From positions 1-64,000 of the forward strand of contig JAEVZA010000122.1 in the NCBI GenBank assembly GCA_023392475.1: DNA of 64,000 nucleotides, written 5' to 3'. The notes beneath the pieces are model-generated. The model was not told the origin of the DNA. It worked only from the letters and a program-made list of their open reading frames with translations, and did no database searches. This DNA is from Actinomycetes bacterium (lineage in GTDB: Bacteria; Actinomycetota; Acidimicrobiia; Acidimicrobiales; Microtrichaceae). Of this stretch, positions 40,819 through 49,521 are shown piece by piece (within the stretch, counting starts at the first letter, position 1; each line of letters opens with the position of its first letter). Made by a program: the position numbers and the translations under genes.

Positions 40819-42773
40819 CAGCCCTCCTCCTCGTGCTGCTGGACGCCGGCGTGCCAGCTGATGAGCGCCGCGGTCACGACGATCCCCGTCGCGATGGCGA
40901 GGAGCCACGACCGCAGGACGAAGCTGATGCTGAACCCGAGGCCGCACAGCGCCACGACGAGCGGCCAGATGCTCGGTCCCGCCATGGTCGCCACCTCGAC
41001 CCGGTTGGCGTCGAGGACCGACGTCGTCAGCGTCCGGTGGTGGCCGTGCTGCGGCTCCACGACGTCCTCGTCGCCGACGTAGCGGACCCGGGGCACGTCC
41101 TCGCCCGGCTCCCGGTCCCACATCGGGTTGGTGCTCGACACGACCGGGAACGCGGCGAAGTTGTAGGCGGGCGGGGGCGACGACGTCGCCCACTCCAGCG
41201 ACTCGGCGTGCCACGGGTCGTCACCGGCCGGCGCACCCCGGAACCGGCCCACGAGCAGGTTGCCGAGCGCGAGCACGAAGCCGGCGGCGAGGACGAAGGC
41301 GCCGACGGTCGACAGCAGGTTCATGCCCGCCCAGCCCAGGCCGCTGCTGTACGTGTAGACGCGGCGCGGCATCCCGGCGAGCCCCAGGAGGTGCTGCACG
41401 AAGAACGTCAGGTTCATCCCGACGAACGAGAGCCAGAACGCCACGACGGCGGTGCGGCGGTCGTACATCCGGCCGGTGATCTTCGGCATCCAGAGGTGGA
41501 GGCCCGCGAAGATCGGGAACACCGATCCGCCGATCAGCACGTAGTGGAAGTGGGCCACGACGAAGTAGCTGTCGGTGACCTGGAGGTCCCACGGGACCAC
41601 GCCCACCATCACGCCGCTGATCCCGCCGATGAGGAAGATCACGATGAAGCCGATCGCCCAGAGCATCGGCGGCTCGAAGCGCGGTCGACCGTCGGAACCG
41701 GCGATCGTCGCCACCCACGCGAACATCTGCACCCCGCTCGGGATGGCGACGATGAGGCTCGCCGCCGAGAAGAAGCTCGCCACGACGAGCGGCACGCCGG
41801 TCGCGAACATGTGGTGCACCCACAGGCCGAAGCTGATGAAGCTCGTCGCCACGATGGCGGCGACCACGAGCCGGTAGGCCGCGATCTCGCGGTGCGTGAA
41901 CGCCGAGACGACCATCGACACGATCCCGGTCGCGGGGATGAACACGATGTAGACCTCGGGGTGGCCCCAGATCCAGAAGAGGTGCTGGTACAGCAGCGGG
42001 TCGCCACCGGCACCGGCGTGGAACCAGTCCATGCCGAACGCCCGGTCGAGCTCCAGGAGCAGCCCCGACAGCGTGATCGCCGGCAAAGCGAACACGATCA
42101 TGAACGACATCGCGAGGATCGACCACACGAACAGCGGCAGCCGGTTGAACGACATGCCGGGCGCGCGCATCCGGAAGGTGGTCACGATGAAGTTGATGGC
42201 GCCGACGGTCGTGGACACGCCGAGGAAGGTCACCCCGACGGCCCAGAGGTCGAGGTTCACGCCCGGGCTGTACTCGGTGCTCGTGAGCGGCGTGTAGGAG
42301 AACCAGCCGCCGTCGGGCGCCTTGCCCACGACGAAGCTCGCGTACATGAACAGGCCGGCCAGGACGAAGACCCAGTAGCTCAGCGCGTTCAGGCGAGGGA
42401 ACGCCATGTCGCGCGTGCCGATCTGGAGCGGCAGGAGGTAGTTCCCGAACGCCGCGAACATCGGCGTGTTGAACAGCAGGATCATCGTCGTGCCGTGCAT
42501 CGTCATCAGCTGGTTGTAGGCCTCGGGCCCGAGCAGCCCGGAGTTCGGCTGGGCCAGCTGGGAGCGGAGGAGGAGCGCCTCGACCCCGCCGACGAGGAGG
42601 AACGCGAGCGACGTCACCATGTAGCGGAGGCCGATGCGCTTGTGGTCGACCGTGGTCAGGAAGCCGGCGATGCCCGGCGTGTCGGCCCAGACCTGCGCCA
42701 GCCGCGCCGTGCTCGCCGGTCCGGCCGGCGGCTCGTCGGCGGTGGTGGCGGGTGGCGGCGCGGTCGTCGTCAC
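40818..42773 (-). CDS. ctaD: Cytochrome c oxidase subunit I with a C-terminal two-helix extension
   Basis: A 651-residue heme-copper oxidase core. The cross-linked His-Tyr site is WIWGHPEVYIVFI, CuB has WVHHMFATGVP, and the heme His lie in VVAHFHYVLIGG and LMTMHGTTMILLF. The family ends at SLEWATSSPPPAYNF (about residue 540). Another 110 residues follow, including two helices (GPSIWPLVVALCGLGFSISF and LLAIATGIVVTAALISW) that resemble a small subunit IV fused on. GTG start overlapping the subunit II stop by 4 nt. Confidence 0.92.
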   Translation of the reverse strand: MTTTAPPPATTADEPPAGPASTARLAQVWADTPGIAGFLTTVDHKRIGLRYMVTSLAFLLVGGVEALLLRSQLAQPNSGLLGPEAYNQLMTMHGTTMILLFNTPMFAAFGNYLLPLQIGTRDMAFPRLNALSYWVFVLAGLFMYASFVVGKAPDGGWFSYTPLTSTEYSPGVNLDLWAVGVTFLGVSTTVGAINFIVTTFRMRAPGMSFNRLPLFVWSILAMSFMIVFALPAITLSGLLLELDRAFGMDWFHAGAGGDPLLYQHLFWIWGHPEVYIVFIPATGIVSMVVSAFTHREIAAYRLVVAAIVATSFISFGLWVHHMFATGVPLVVASFFSAASLIVAIPSGVQMFAWVATIAGSDGRPRFEPPMLWAIGFIVIFLIGGISGVMVGVVPWDLQVTDSYFVVAHFHYVLIGGSVFPIFAGLHLWMPKITGRMYDRRTAVVAFWLSFVGMNLTFFVQHLLGLAGMPRRVYTYSSGLGWAGMNLLSTVGAFVLAAGFVLALGNLLVGRFRGAPAGDDPWHAESLEWATSSPPPAYNFAAFPVVSSTNPMWDREPGEDVPRVRYVGDEDVVEPQHGHHRTLTTSVLDANRVEVATMAGPSIWPLVVALCGLGFSISFVLRSWLLAIATGIVVTAALISWHAGVQQHEEEG

Positions 42774-43780
42774 CGCAGGCTCTGGAGGTAGTCCAGGAGG
42801 CCCTGGAGCTGCGACGGGTCCATCGGGATGGGCGGCATGAGGTTCCCCGGCTTGATCGTCTGCGAGTTGGCGATCCAGCCGCCGAGCTGCCCCCGCTCGT
42901 TGGGGATCACCCCGGCGGCGAGGGTGCTGCGGGACGCGAGGTGGGTCAGGTCGGGACCGGCCGTGCCGCCGGCGCCGGTACCGCGGATCGTGTGGCAGCT
43001 CGCGCACGGGAGCGTGAGGAACGCCTCGAGCCCCGCCTGCTGCGAGGCCGTGCGCGGGGCCGCGGCGTCGCGCGCCTGACCCGCCAGCCACCGGTCGAAC
43101 GCCGCCGGCGGCGACGCCTGCACGACGAACGCCATGCGCGCGTGCTGGAGGCCGCAGTACTCGGCGCACTGGCCCCGGTACAGGCCCGCCTCCCGGGCCG
43201 TGAGCACGAGGTGGTTGGTGTGCCCGGGCACCATGTCGACCTTGCCGTCGAGCGCGGGCAGCCAGAAGCTGTGGATCACGTCGTCGGACGTCAGCGTCAC
43301 CTCGACGCGCCGACCGACCGGGATCCGGAACTCGTTGGCCGTCGTGACCCCTCGGTCGGGGTACCGGATCTCCCACCAGTACTGGTGGCCGATCACGTCG
43401 ATCCGCAGGTCGCCGGTGCCGCCGCGGGCGTCGAGGGCCCCGAGCGACAGCACCGTGAGCACGACGATCACGACGACGGGCAGCGCGACGCCGCCGGCGA
43501 GGACGACGGCGTCCTCGGACCACCGCCGCCCGCGCCCGCCCCGCACGACGGCCCACACGAGCAGGGCGTAGAAGCCGACGGCGATCACCGTGCCGGTGAC
43601 GATCATGAACCACCCGATCGACGAGATCCGTCGGGCGCCGTCCCCCGCCCCCGTGAACACGCCGTGGTCCCCGCCGCAGGAGGCGAGCACGAGCGGCGCG
43701 CCGGCCAGCCCCAGCAGCGCCAGCGCGACCACGGGTCGCGGCACCGGGGGCCGCCACACCGGGTGCGCGCGGGGTGCCAT
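42770..43780 (-). CDS. ctaC: Cytochrome c oxidase subunit II with fused C-terminal cytochrome c (caa3 type)
   Basis: A 336-residue protein. A signal peptide with lipobox LVLASC is followed by two transmembrane helices and a periplasmic CuA domain (GHQYWWEIRYP, DVIHSFWLP, CAEYCGLQHARM). A cytochrome c domain comes last (PCASCHTIRG, Met ligand probably in NLMPPIPM). It receives electrons directly through its own heme. First gene of the oxidase operon, divergent from qcrC over 104 bp. Confidence 0.92.
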   Translation of the reverse strand: MAPRAHPVWRPPVPRPVVALALLGLAGAPLVLASCGGDHGVFTGAGDGARRISSIGWFMIVTGTVIAVGFYALLVWAVVRGGRGRRWSEDAVVLAGGVALPVVVIVVLTVLSLGALDARGGTGDLRIDVIGHQYWWEIRYPDRGVTTANEFRIPVGRRVEVTLTSDDVIHSFWLPALDGKVDMVPGHTNHLVLTAREAGLYRGQCAEYCGLQHARMAFVVQASPPAAFDRWLAGQARDAAAPRTASQQAGLEAFLTLPCASCHTIRGTGAGGTAGPDLTHLASRSTLAAGVIPNERGQLGGWIANSQTIKPGNLMPPIPMDPSQLQGLLDYLQSLR

Positions 43781-43884
43781 CCGCCCGCGCTCCTGCCCCC
43801 TGCCCTGCCGGTCAGAACCGCCGGACCGCCGCGCCTCGGCCGCTGTCGTTCCTAGGGGGCCCGCGATCGGGTAGCGACAGGGTC

Positions 43885-44703
43885 ATGCGGTGGCACCCGG
43901 CCCGGACCGAGCTCACCATCCTCGGGTCCGCCGTCCTCGCCGCGACCGGGCTCACGTTCGTCCTCCTCCCCCTGGGAGCGGCGACGGCGGCGCCGAGCGC
44001 GGAGTCCGACCGGCCCTCGGAGCGCCAGGGCGAGCGGATCTGGCAGCAGGACTGCGCCGTGTGCCACGCGCCCGACGCGACCGGTTCCTTCCAGGGGCCC
44101 GACATCTCGCGCTCGGGCACGGCCGCGGTCGACTTCATGGTCCGGACCGGCCGCATGCCGGTCCCGATGGTCCGGCAGGTGGCCGGCGGGGATGTGCCGG
44201 CGCAGCCGGCCCAGGTGCGGCGGGGGCCGGTTCGCTACTCGGAGGCCGAGATCCGCTCGCTCGTGGCGTACGCCGCCCGCCTCGTGACGGGTCCGGCGGC
44301 GCCGCGGGCGCCGGCGCCCGGCTCGACCGACATCGCCCGCGGCGGCGACCTCTACCGCCTCGACTGCGCGGCGTGCCACCAGATGGCCGGGTCGGGCGGT
44401 GCGCTGGCCTACGGCACGGACGTGCCGGCGCTCGGCCGCTCGACCCCCGTGGAGGTGATCGAGGCCATGCGCGTCGGGCCCGGATCGATGCCGGTGTTCA
44501 GCGAGGCCTCGCTCGACGCGGACGACGCCGCGGACATCGCCGCGTACGTGCAGTACCTCCACCACCCCGAGGACCGCGGCGGTGCGGCCCTGTGGCACCT
44601 CGGCCCGGTGCCCGAGGGCCTGGTCGCCTGGATCGTCGGTGTCGGCGGCGTGATCCTCCTGTGCCGGTGGTTGGGCGAGCGCGACCGCGTGCGGACCCAC
44701 TGA
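43885..44703 (+). CDS. qcrC: Diheme cytochrome c of the bcc complex
   Basis: A 272-residue diheme cytochrome. An N-terminal hydrophobic segment (about 12-35) anchors it; CAVCHAPDATG and CAACHQMAGSG are the two heme sites, each followed by a Met-containing segment (GRMPVPM, GSMPVF). A C-terminal transmembrane helix (GLVAWIVGVGGVILLCRWL) closes it. This is the actinobacterial QcrC design. The ATG at 43885 begins MRWHPARTEL. It is separated from qcrA by a small gene on the other strand, unlike the usual compact qcrCAB order. Confidence 0.88.
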   Translation: MRWHPARTELTILGSAVLAATGLTFVLLPLGAATAAPSAESDRPSERQGERIWQQDCAVCHAPDATGSFQGPDISRSGTAAVDFMVRTGRMPVPMVRQVAGGDVPAQPAQVRRGPVRYSEAEIRSLVAYAARLVTGPAAPRAPAPGSTDIARGGDLYRLDCAACHQMAGSGGALAYGTDVPALGRSTPVEVIEAMRVGPGSMPVFSEASLDADDAADIAAYVQYLHHPEDRGGAALWHLGPVPEGLVAWIVGVGGVILLCRWLGERDRVRTH

Positions 44704-44759
44704 CCGACCGACGGACGCGCTGACCGACCGACCGTCCTCCTCCGGCAGCCGGCCGCCGC

Positions 44760-44894
44760 TCAGGGCAGGAGCAGGTAGACCACGATGCCGCCGACGAGGA
44801 TGACGGCGGACAGCACCAGCAGCGCGACGGACCCGCGACCGAGGGGCCGCAGCTCATCGGAGGCATCGGTGCGCGGCGTGTCGGTGCGGGCCAT
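44760..44894 (-). CDS. 44-residue single-helix membrane protein
   Basis: A very short gene: MARTDTPRTDASDELRPLGR, then the hydrophobic helix GSVALLVLSAVILVGGIVVY, ending LLLP. CCGAGGAGGTCACC, a strong ribosome-binding site, precedes the ATG by the right distance. It lies between qcrC and qcrA on the opposite strand. One-helix proteins of this kind are often small subunits of respiratory complexes, but no family was recognised. The strong ribosome-binding site and clean membrane segment support a real gene. Confidence 0.6.
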   Translation of the reverse strand: MARTDTPRTDASDELRPLGRGSVALLVLSAVILVGGIVVYLLLP

Positions 44895-45000
44895 GGTGAC
44901 CTCCTCGGTCCGGGCCGGGATCCAGGTCGGCCCTACCCCCGACCGGCGGTGCCATGCGCGGTTCGGTGCTCGACCGCGACCGCCGGGGTAGGGCGGCGCG

Positions 45001-45882
45001 GTGACGAACCCGAGGGGCCCGACCGACGGGGGCCCGCCGAGCGGACGGACCGTCGACGTCGTCGTCGGGTTCCTCCTGGCATCGGCCGTGGTGGCGGGTG
45101 CGGCGCTGGTCGTCGTGTACTGGCGCGGCGGGCAGGTCCAGGCCGAGGGGATCCTGCTCGCGGTCCTGCTGGGCTCGATCGCGATCGCCGTCGGGATGTG
45201 GGCCCGCCACTTCATGCCGCAGGGTCCGGTCGAGCAGGACCGACCGGTCCTCGCGTCGTCCGAGGAGGAGCGGGCGGCCGTCGCCGCGGAGTTCGACCGG
45301 GGCGAGCGGACCGTGATGAACCGCAGGGTGCTGCTCACGCTGCTCGTCGGGGCGTTCGGCACCATCGGCGCCGTCGCCCTCGTGCCGATCCGATCCCTCG
45401 GGCCCGACGTGCTGCCGGAGCTGCGGCGGACGGCGTGGCGTCGCGGATCACGGGTCGTCGACGAGCGCGGCGATCCCGTCGGCGTGGGCGACCTCGACGT
45501 CGACGGCGTGATCACGGTGTTCCCCGAGGGGGTGACCGAGGCGCAGCGCTCGGACACGCAGACACTCCTGCTGCGCGTCGGCCCCGGCGTGCTGCAACCG
45601 AGACCCGGGAGGGAGACGTGGTCGCCCGACGGCTACGTCGCCTTCTCGAAGGTGTGCACCCACGCCGGCTGCCCGGTCGGGCTGTACCAGCAGGAGACCC
45701 ACCAGCTGGTGTGCCCGTGCCACCAGTCGGTCTTCGACGTCACCGACGCCGCCGCGCCGGTGTTCGGACCAGCCACCCGGGCGCTCCCCCAGCTGCCGCT
45801 CCGCGTCCAGGACGGGTTCCTCGTCGCCGACGGCGACTTCGACGAGCCGATCGGTCCCGCGTTCTGGAGCGGGGGCGGGTGA
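45001..45882 (+). CDS. qcrA: Rieske iron-sulfur subunit of the bcc complex
   Basis: A 293-residue actinobacterial-type Rieske protein with three transmembrane helices (about 18-38, 50-68, 108-128) and a C-terminal [2Fe-2S] domain. The ligands are in KVCTHAGCPVG and VCPCHQSVFDV. It moves electrons from quinol to QcrC. The GTG start lies 106 bp from the divergent small gene, and qcrB follows 10 bp after the stop. Confidence 0.92.
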   Translation: MTNPRGPTDGGPPSGRTVDVVVGFLLASAVVAGAALVVVYWRGGQVQAEGILLAVLLGSIAIAVGMWARHFMPQGPVEQDRPVLASSEEERAAVAAEFDRGERTVMNRRVLLTLLVGAFGTIGAVALVPIRSLGPDVLPELRRTAWRRGSRVVDERGDPVGVGDLDVDGVITVFPEGVTEAQRSDTQTLLLRVGPGVLQPRPGRETWSPDGYVAFSKVCTHAGCPVGLYQQETHQLVCPCHQSVFDVTDAAAPVFGPATRALPQLPLRVQDGFLVADGDFDEPIGPAFWSGGG

Positions 45883-45892
45883 GGGCGGCCGG

Positions 45893-47503
45893 GTGATCCG
45901 CCGGCTCAGCCGGGCGATCGACACGCGGGTCGGCGCCGCGTCCTGGGTCCGCCGCGCGTTCGACCACGTGTTCCCCGACCACTGGTCGTTCATGCTCGGC
46001 GAGGTCGCCGCCTACGCGTTCCTCATCCTCGTCATCACCGGCGTCTACCTCACGCTGTTCTTCGACGCGAGCCTGCAGCACGTCACCTACCACGGCTCGT
46101 ACGCGCCGCTGCACGGGCTGTCGATGTCGGGCGCCTACGCCTCGGTGGTCGGCATCTCGTTCGACGTCCGCGCCGGCCTCGTCATCCGGCAGATCCACCA
46201 CTGGGCCGCGCTGCTGTTCCTCGCGGTGATCGTCATCCACGCCGCCCGCGTGTTCTTCACCGGCGCCTTCCGCAAGCCCCGCGAGCCCAACTGGATGATC
46301 GGCATCACGATGCTGATCCTCGCCCTGGCGAACGGGTTCGCGGGCTACTCGCTCGTCGACGACCTGCTGTCGGGCATCGGGCTGCGGATCGCGTACTCGA
46401 TCGGCGAGTCCATCCCGGTCGTCGGCGTGTGGCTCGTCGGGCTGTTCTTCGGCGGTGAGTTCCCCGGCGACCAGTACCTGGGCCGCCTCTACATCGTGCA
46501 CGTGCTGATCGTCCCGGCCCTGATCGCCGTGCTGCTCAGCCTGCACCTCGCGCTGGTCTGGCGGCAGAAGCACACCCAGTTCCCCGCACCGGGGCGCACC
46601 GAGCGCAACGTGGTCGGGTCGCGCCTCTTCCCCACGTACGCCACCCGGTCGCTCGCCCTCTTCCTCGGGGTGTTCGCCATCCTCGCCCTGCTGGGCGGCA
46701 TCGCCCAGATCAACCCGATCTGGCTGTGGGGGCCGTACTCGCCCTCGGCGACGACGACCGCGGCCCAGCCCGACTGGTACGTCGGGTGGTTGGAGGGGGC
46801 GCTGCGACTGTTCCCGCCCTGGGAGGTGCGGGCCTTCGGCCACGTGATCCCGAACCCGTTCTTCCCGGCGGTGCTCATGCCGGGGCTGCTGTTCCTCGGG
46901 ATGTACGCATACCCGTTCGTCGAACGGCGCCTGACGCGGGACCGGGCGAGCCACGAGCTCCTCGACCGGCCGCGCGACCACCCGGTCCGAACCGCCGTCG
47001 GCGCCTCGGTGCTCGCCTACCTCACCGTGCTCTTCGTAGCGGGCAGCCAGGACATCATCGCCTCGACCGCGGACCTGTCCGTGCAGTCGGTCGTGTGGTT
47101 CCTCCGGGTCGCCGTGTTCGTCGTCCCCGCGGTGACGTGGTTCGTCACGTGGTCGTGGTGCCGGGGGCTGTCGAGGGGCTCGACGGGTGGGGTCGACGCC
47201 GAACCTCCCCACGGCGACGTCGGCGGCGACTGGGTGGCGACCGGCGTGCCCGACTTGGACGCGGACACCGTGGCGGAGGAGGCGGGCGTCGACGAGCCGG
47301 CGGGCGAGCCGGTGCCGGCGGACGAGCCGGTGCCGGCGCGGCGACCGGGGCGGGTGCCCGAGCCCAGCTCGAGCGCCGCGGGCCAGCTGCTGCCGGGCCA
47401 CCCGGCGCTGCAGCGGTGGGTGCGCGGCGCCGTGACGGCCGGCGTGGTGCTGGCCGTGCTGTTCGGTCGACGTCCTGGCGCTCGATCACCGCCGGCGCGC
47501 TGA
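45893..47503 (+). CDS. qcrB: Cytochrome b subunit of the bcc complex
   Basis: A 536-residue cytochrome b of actinobacterial length. Heme ligands are in QIHHWAALLFLAVIVIHAAR and RLYIVHVLIVPALIAVLLSLH. The PEF-type quinol loop region is AAQPDWYVGWLEGALRL. After about residue 430 the chain is hydrophilic and has a short tandem repeat, EPAGEPVPADEPVPAR, encoded by an 18-nt repeated unit near 47310-47343. The final helix WVRGAVTAGVVLAVLF ends the protein. GTG start. Confidence 0.9.
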   Translation: MIRRLSRAIDTRVGAASWVRRAFDHVFPDHWSFMLGEVAAYAFLILVITGVYLTLFFDASLQHVTYHGSYAPLHGLSMSGAYASVVGISFDVRAGLVIRQIHHWAALLFLAVIVIHAARVFFTGAFRKPREPNWMIGITMLILALANGFAGYSLVDDLLSGIGLRIAYSIGESIPVVGVWLVGLFFGGEFPGDQYLGRLYIVHVLIVPALIAVLLSLHLALVWRQKHTQFPAPGRTERNVVGSRLFPTYATRSLALFLGVFAILALLGGIAQINPIWLWGPYSPSATTTAAQPDWYVGWLEGALRLFPPWEVRAFGHVIPNPFFPAVLMPGLLFLGMYAYPFVERRLTRDRASHELLDRPRDHPVRTAVGASVLAYLTVLFVAGSQDIIASTADLSVQSVVWFLRVAVFVVPAVTWFVTWSWCRGLSRGSTGGVDAEPPHGDVGGDWVATGVPDLDADTVAEEAGVDEPAGEPVPADEPVPARRPGRVPEPSSSAAGQLLPGHPALQRWVRGAVTAGVVLAVLFGRRPGARSPPAR

Positions 47504-47686
47504 CGGCCCGCGGGTCGGGGGAAGACCGTTCCCAGGCGAACGATTCGACCGCACGGCGGCAACCACGTGCTCGGGCGGATGGCGCGGGGTCCGCGACGTG
47601 CCTCCGCTGCACGGGAGCATCCAGGACGTTCCGGCTGCGTCGCGGCTGGGCGTGCTGGCCGTCCGCGCAGGACCGACGTCCGTGCG

Positions 47687-48187
47687 TCAGGACGGCACGG
47701 TGATCCAGACCGTCACCGAGCTGGGCCCGGTGTACGGCTCGCTCTCCTCGCGCCAGCCGGCGAGGGTGAGGCGGCCACACCCGGGAGGCAGCACGTCGGT
47801 CACCTGGTCGATGCCGGTGCTGTCGTCGGACGACCAGACGATGTGCGTCCCACCGCCTCCGAGCAACGGCGTCCAGTCGAGCCGCCCGAACGCGATGTCC
47901 AGCGTGCGGAGCTCCAGCGGGGTGTTGCCCGAGTAGCAGAGGTAGGTGGACCCGGAGGGCACCGCACCGGGCGTGGCCGCGTGGACGGTGAACGTCGTCG
48001 GCGCCGTGATCACACCGCTCGGACCCTGGGGCGGGGTGGTGCAGCCGAGCAGGAGCGCAGCGGGGAGCACGAGCAGGACGCAGATCCGGCGCACGGTGCG
48101 AGCTGCGTTGCGCGGCCGAGGTCGGCTCCGGGCGATCCGCTCGTGCCTCCGATGCACGCCGAGCTCCGGGGCGATCGCGTTCGCCAT
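47687..48187 (-). CDS. Putative secreted lipoprotein
   Basis: A 166-residue protein with a long basic N-terminus (about 1-28), then a hydrophobic stretch CVLLVLPAALLLGC that fits a lipoprotein signal with lipobox LLGC. The mature part is about 115 residues, rich in Thr, Gly and Pro, with two Cys (YLCYSG, PPGCGR) that could form a disulfide. No family is recognised. The ATG at 48187 follows GGCGAGGAGGGCCCACC, a good ribosome-binding site. It stands alone and is convergent with qcrB (183 bp apart). Confidence 0.55.
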   Translation of the reverse strand: MANAIAPELGVHRRHERIARSRPRPRNAARTVRRICVLLVLPAALLLGCTTPPQGPSGVITAPTTFTVHAATPGAVPSGSTYLCYSGNTPLELRTLDIAFGRLDWTPLLGGGGTHIVWSSDDSTGIDQVTDVLPPGCGRLTLAGWREESEPYTGPSSVTVWITVPS

Positions 48188-48519
48188 GGTGGGCCCTCCT
48201 CGCCGGTCATCGGTGCCTCGCGCACCGATGCTGACGTCGCGATCATCGGGCTGCCGACGACGCCGAGCCAGGGTCCAAGGTCCCGAGGCCTGCACGGGCC
48301 AACCGGGGACAATCAGCCGCGCTGGGAGCGCGCTGGCTGTTGGTGTCGGAGGGGCGAATACGACACCGAGTACATGCGACCCGTGGGAAGCCTGGCTCGG
48401 GGTTGCCTGACGTGACCGGACGTCTCAAGGACCGGCGGGTGGCTGCCCGGAGCTGAGTGGTGGTCTGGCACAGACCGCACGATGTGGCGAGCAGTTGCCC
48501 AGTCGGACACCACCTGGCG
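48188..48519. other. 332-bp intergenic region with no clear feature
   Basis: The region lies between the lipoprotein start and the decayed P450. It would hold the lipoprotein promoter. No coding frame, convincing inverted repeat, tRNA or IS end was found. The composition becomes less GC-rich here than in the respiratory cluster. Confidence 0.5.
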
Positions 48520-49200
48520 TCACGTCGACTCGGCCGGCGCAACGATGAGGGACAGTTGCTTGAGCCGGCGGACCATGAGGCTGCGGTGATGGCGGAGCGC
48601 TGCTCCGGGCTCAATGCTGAACGACGATGTCCGTACGAGGAGCAGCTCGAACGTGACTCGGGCTTCCATTCGCGCCAGCAGTGCTCCGACGCAGAGGTGC
48701 GGACCCCAGCCGAAACCGACGTGCTGCCGAGGGTTCACCCGCTCGAGTTTTATCGTCGATCCGCCAAGTGCCGCCGTGCGGTTGGCCGCCGGCTACACGA
48801 AGCCGAGACGGGATCCGGCGGGCAGCGCTACCCCGCCGAGCGTGGTGTCGTTCGTATCCCTCCGGTAATGTCCACGGAACGGTGACTCGATCCGGCACAC
48901 CTCCTTGACGAAAGTCGGGGAGAGCGAAGGTCGCTGCGGAGTCGGTCCTGGAGCGGGTGGTCCTCGGCCATCGCGCGGACGCTGGCGCCGAGCAGGCTCA
49001 TCGTCGATTCGCCACCGGCGGCGAGCAGGGTCGCGATCATCCCGAATGCCTCGAGCTCGTCGATCGCGCCGGACGCTACGGCATCTGCGAAGGCCTCGGC
49101 GATCGTATGCGCTTCCTCGACGGACCGATCGCAGGCGTTTGCGAACGCTGCGATTGCGGGTCCGAGCTCGACGAGCGTCGCTTGGAGGCCGTCGCTGGAC
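48520..49200 (-). pseudogene. Cytochrome P450 remnant (truncated, one stop codon, one frameshift)
   Basis: The C-terminal half of a P450. I-helix LLAAGGESTMSLLGA lies near 48975-49020. A K-helix-like VCRIESPFRGHYRR lies near 48850-48890, and the heme loop FGWGPHLCVGALLAR near 48680-48720. An in-frame TAG at 48793-48795 interrupts PAGSRLGFV/PAANRTA, and the reading frame changes around 48935. The N-terminal half is missing, replaced at about 49200 by an unrelated fragment on the other strand. It is not an intact gene. It resembles the P450 at 51025-52239 in its general layout but is not a recent copy. Confidence 0.85.
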
Positions 49201-49449
49201 CGAGTAGATGTCCGCTGGCGCAGCAACTTCGCCTACATCGACGGCCACCGCTCTGACGGCACCACCCTCAAGCTGTGTCGCCTCCGCGACAACGGCTCCG
49301 CCCACCTCTGGGGCTTCGCTATCTACCGCGCCAGCCACGACGACTACGAAGTCTCCTACCTCCCCGCCGGCAGCTTCGTCGGCACCGCCGAAGAAGCCCT
49401 CGACTGCGCCTGCGGCCTCTACCTCAACCTCGATACACCGACGAACTAA
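49198..49449 (+). pseudogene. Fragment of a small conserved protein often found near mobile elements
   Basis: The frame 49198-49449 reads VDVRWRSNFAYIDGHRSDGT..., LCRLRDNGSAHLWGFAIYRA, SHDDYEVSYLPAGSF and EEALDCACGLYL before TAA. This pattern is a small actinobacterial protein family (about 80-100 residues) of unknown function that I recall as recurring next to transposases; that memory is the only basis for the link. No start codon is visible before the conserved part, and the fragment begins exactly where the P450 remnant stops. Another frame here (Thr/Pro/Ala-rich) is a shadow. Confidence 0.55.
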
Positions 49450-49521
49450 CGCGCGGGACCACTAGTCACATGGAATCAATTTCCGACCGCGTGTGAGAGA
49501 TCACTTGCAGCGACCGAGAGG

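Noticed and set aside
43843..43880. CTGTCG / CGACAG inverted repeat in the ctaC-qcrC divergent region.
   Set aside because: Only six paired bases separated by 26 nt; too weak to call an operator or leader structure.
44700..44732. Direct repeat CTGACCGACCGAC twice with a 20-bp step.
   Set aside because: Lies at the qcrC stop in low-complexity sequence; no partner sites or symmetry, so no function can be argued.
47504..47686. Possible short gene between qcrB and the lipoprotein.
   Set aside because: No frame with a ribosome-binding site or membrane or domain features; treated as convergent spacer.
49208..49465. Thr/Ser/Ala-rich plus-strand frame near the P450 remnant.
   Set aside because: The neighbouring frame 49198-49449 has recognisable family sequence; this one is its shadow.
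49461..49466. ACTAGT as a second IS481 target next to the IS-type fragment.
   Set aside because: No terminal ACA or TGT sequence adjoins it and no second copy flanks the fragment.
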